A DNA stretch of 64,000 bases from Pseudovibrio sp. Alg231-02 (GTDB lineage Bacteria > Pseudomonadota > Alphaproteobacteria > Rhizobiales > Stappiaceae), in NCBI RefSeq assembly GCF_900143565.1, contig NZ_FREX01000010.1, forward strand, positions 163,343-227,342, written 5' to 3'. Both the position numbers and the translations under genes were made by a program. Below are positions 63,475 through 64,000 of the stretch, one piece after another. The notes below the pieces were generated by a model that ran no database searches, was not told the origin of the DNA, and saw nothing but the letters and a program-made list of their open reading frames with translations. Each line of letters opens with the position of its first letter. The first letter of the stretch is position 1.

Positions 63475-63770
63475 CAGAATATCTCCTTGTGCGGCTGATC
63501 CCCGGGTTTGACCATCAAGCGGTGGCCGGGAAACTGATCCAGAAAGCCCCGGATCTCCAGCTCTTCTGACAGATCTTCATGCAGTGCATCAGAAGACCGT
63601 TCAGGCCGGTCACGGCCTTGCAAGACCACATGCGCCGTGCCTGCCGGATCGCACTCTTTGGGTGCAGCTTCAGCAATTGCCTCCACCTTACGCCGGCGCC
63701 ACAGCAAGCTGCGAAAGAAGCTACGCAAGTAGCCGCGCTTTGCTGAGGCTTTGCCAGAGACAAACTGCAT
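63474..63770 (-). CDS. Small basic protein of unknown function in the T6SS cargo operon
   Basis: The 98-aa protein has a strongly basic N-terminal third (SGKASAKRGYLRSFFRSLLW, then RRRK) and a more acidic C-terminal part (HEDLSEELEIRGFLDQFPGH). CGGAG lies before the ATG, and its stop overlaps the next start (TGATG). It may be a dedicated chaperone or loading adaptor for the membrane protein it is coupled to. No family is recognised. Confidence 0.65.
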   Translation of the reverse strand: MQFVSGKASAKRGYLRSFFRSLLWRRRKVEAIAEAAPKECDPAGTAHVVLQGRDRPERSSDALHEDLSEELEIRGFLDQFPGHRLMVKPGDQPHKEIF

Positions 63771-63804
63771 ATTCCAACTCCGCAGATCACGCCCAAATCA
63801 AATG

Positions 63805-63858
63805 CTGCCTATCGTTTAACTCGCCCATAGGCAGTGTCCGGGCCAAAGCTGGCCCGGA
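63805..63858 (-). promoter_or_regulatory. Two tandem hairpins between hcp and the effector genes
   Basis: Stem 1 is CTGCCTAT / ATAGGCAG (63805-63812, 63827-63834). Stem 2 is TCCGGGCC / GGCCCGGA (63837-63844, 63851-63858). Both lie downstream of the hcp stop. Neither is followed by a T-run. They could reduce read-through, so that abundant Hcp exceeds the effector products. Confidence 0.6.
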
Positions 63859-63889
63859 TCTGACTTCCATCCTCAATGAGAATAGAGAC

Positions 63890-64000
63890 TTAAGCTGCAG
63901 GCGCGCGCCAGTCATCAGCACCGGACGTGCCAGAGACTGTGTGCTCCCACATGATCTTGCGGTAAGACAGTTCAATGGTGATCAGCTGCGTGAAGTCAGC
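63890..64000 (-). CDS. hcp: T6SS tube protein Hcp (3' end, runs off right edge)
   Basis: Only the last 36 codons and the stop are present: the translation reads ADFTQLITIELSYRKIMWEH, TVSGTSGADDWRAPAA. This is the typical Hcp/TssD C-terminus (SYRKI.WEH, GTSG.DDWR). Hcp hexamers stack into the T6SS inner tube and can carry effectors in their lumen. It is the first visible gene of the minus-strand cargo operon. The rest of the gene and any structural tss genes lie to the right. Confidence 0.93.
   Translation of the reverse strand, partial: ADFTQLITIELSYRKIMWEHTVSGTSGADDWRAPAA

Noticed and set aside
1..64000. CRISPR array
   Set aside because: No run of regularly spaced identical repeats with unique spacers was found by eye; the repeats present are single pairs or hairpins.

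Overview
The window reads as a chromosome segment from a marine-type alphaproteobacterium of moderate GC content. The gene order trkA-ntrX-ntrY-ntrC-ntrB-dusB, ispDF, cinA/pncC, coq10-like, lipA, lpdA-pdhC-pdhB-pdhA-ftsB and mfd-sdhE-recG is the order usual in Rhizobiales/Rhodobacterales relatives. A TAXI-type TRAP transporter, a type VI secretion (T6SS) cluster and this mixture of genes fit a Pseudovibrio-like (Stappiaceae) organism. That genus assignment is inference; no 16S gene or database search is available.

Layout. (1) 1-7,949: the nitrogen two-component block, all on the minus strand: dusB-ntrB-ntrC, then ntrY-ntrX, then the 5' part of trkA. (2) 8,176-17,122: ispDF and pncC; a secreted protein of unknown function and a NUDIX hydrolase; a Coq10/START protein; a cargo stretch (alpha/beta hydrolase, TetR repressor with a palindromic operator, a frameshifted enoyl-CoA hydratase gene, an AdaA-like Ada fragment and an EamA permease); then lipA. 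(3) 17,275-24,396: a small membrane protein and the pyruvate dehydrogenase operon pdhA-pdhB-pdhC-(GT17 glycosyltransferase)-lpdA, preceded by an FtsB/DivIC-like gene. (4) 24,601-37,850: mfd, sdhE, recG, DUF502, YbaN/DUF454, glmS, glmU, a SPOR-like envelope protein and a second EamA permease. (5) 37,928-43,073: ccdA, a UspA protein and a fused TRAP permease with its TAXI binding protein. (6) 43,836-44,757: an intact tRNA-Lys(UUU) and, 330 bp further on, only the 3' half of a tRNA-Thr. Each is followed by a related ~160-bp module, which marks an integration scar.

(7) 44,757-64,000 is accessory DNA. First come an unrecognised gene, a small coiled-coil gene and a satellite-phage-like module (AlpA-type HTH, primase zinc domain, Toprim/helicase primase, unknown gene) with no integrase in view. 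A decayed IS630 transposase follows. Last is a minus-strand T6SS cargo operon that runs inward from hcp at the right edge: hcp, a 98-aa gene, a glycine-zipper membrane protein with a small membrane partner, vgrG, a DUF4123 adaptor, a pre-toxin protein, a WHH nuclease toxin, two SMI1/KNR4 immunity-like genes, a PAAR protein, an orphan WHH toxin with a third SMI1 gene, and a YD-repeat protein that ends at a repeat next to the IS630 remnant.

How the parts work together. The core half supplies nitrogen sensing, isoprenoid and amino-sugar precursors, lipoate-dependent pyruvate oxidation, transcription-coupled and recombinational repair, and solute uptake. The right end supplies interbacterial weaponry. 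The most likely undescribed unit is the pair at 62,066-63,474, a membrane-active protein and a small multi-pass membrane protein encoded with coupled start and stop codons between hcp and vgrG. Next in interest is the effector locus in which carrier and nuclease are encoded separately.
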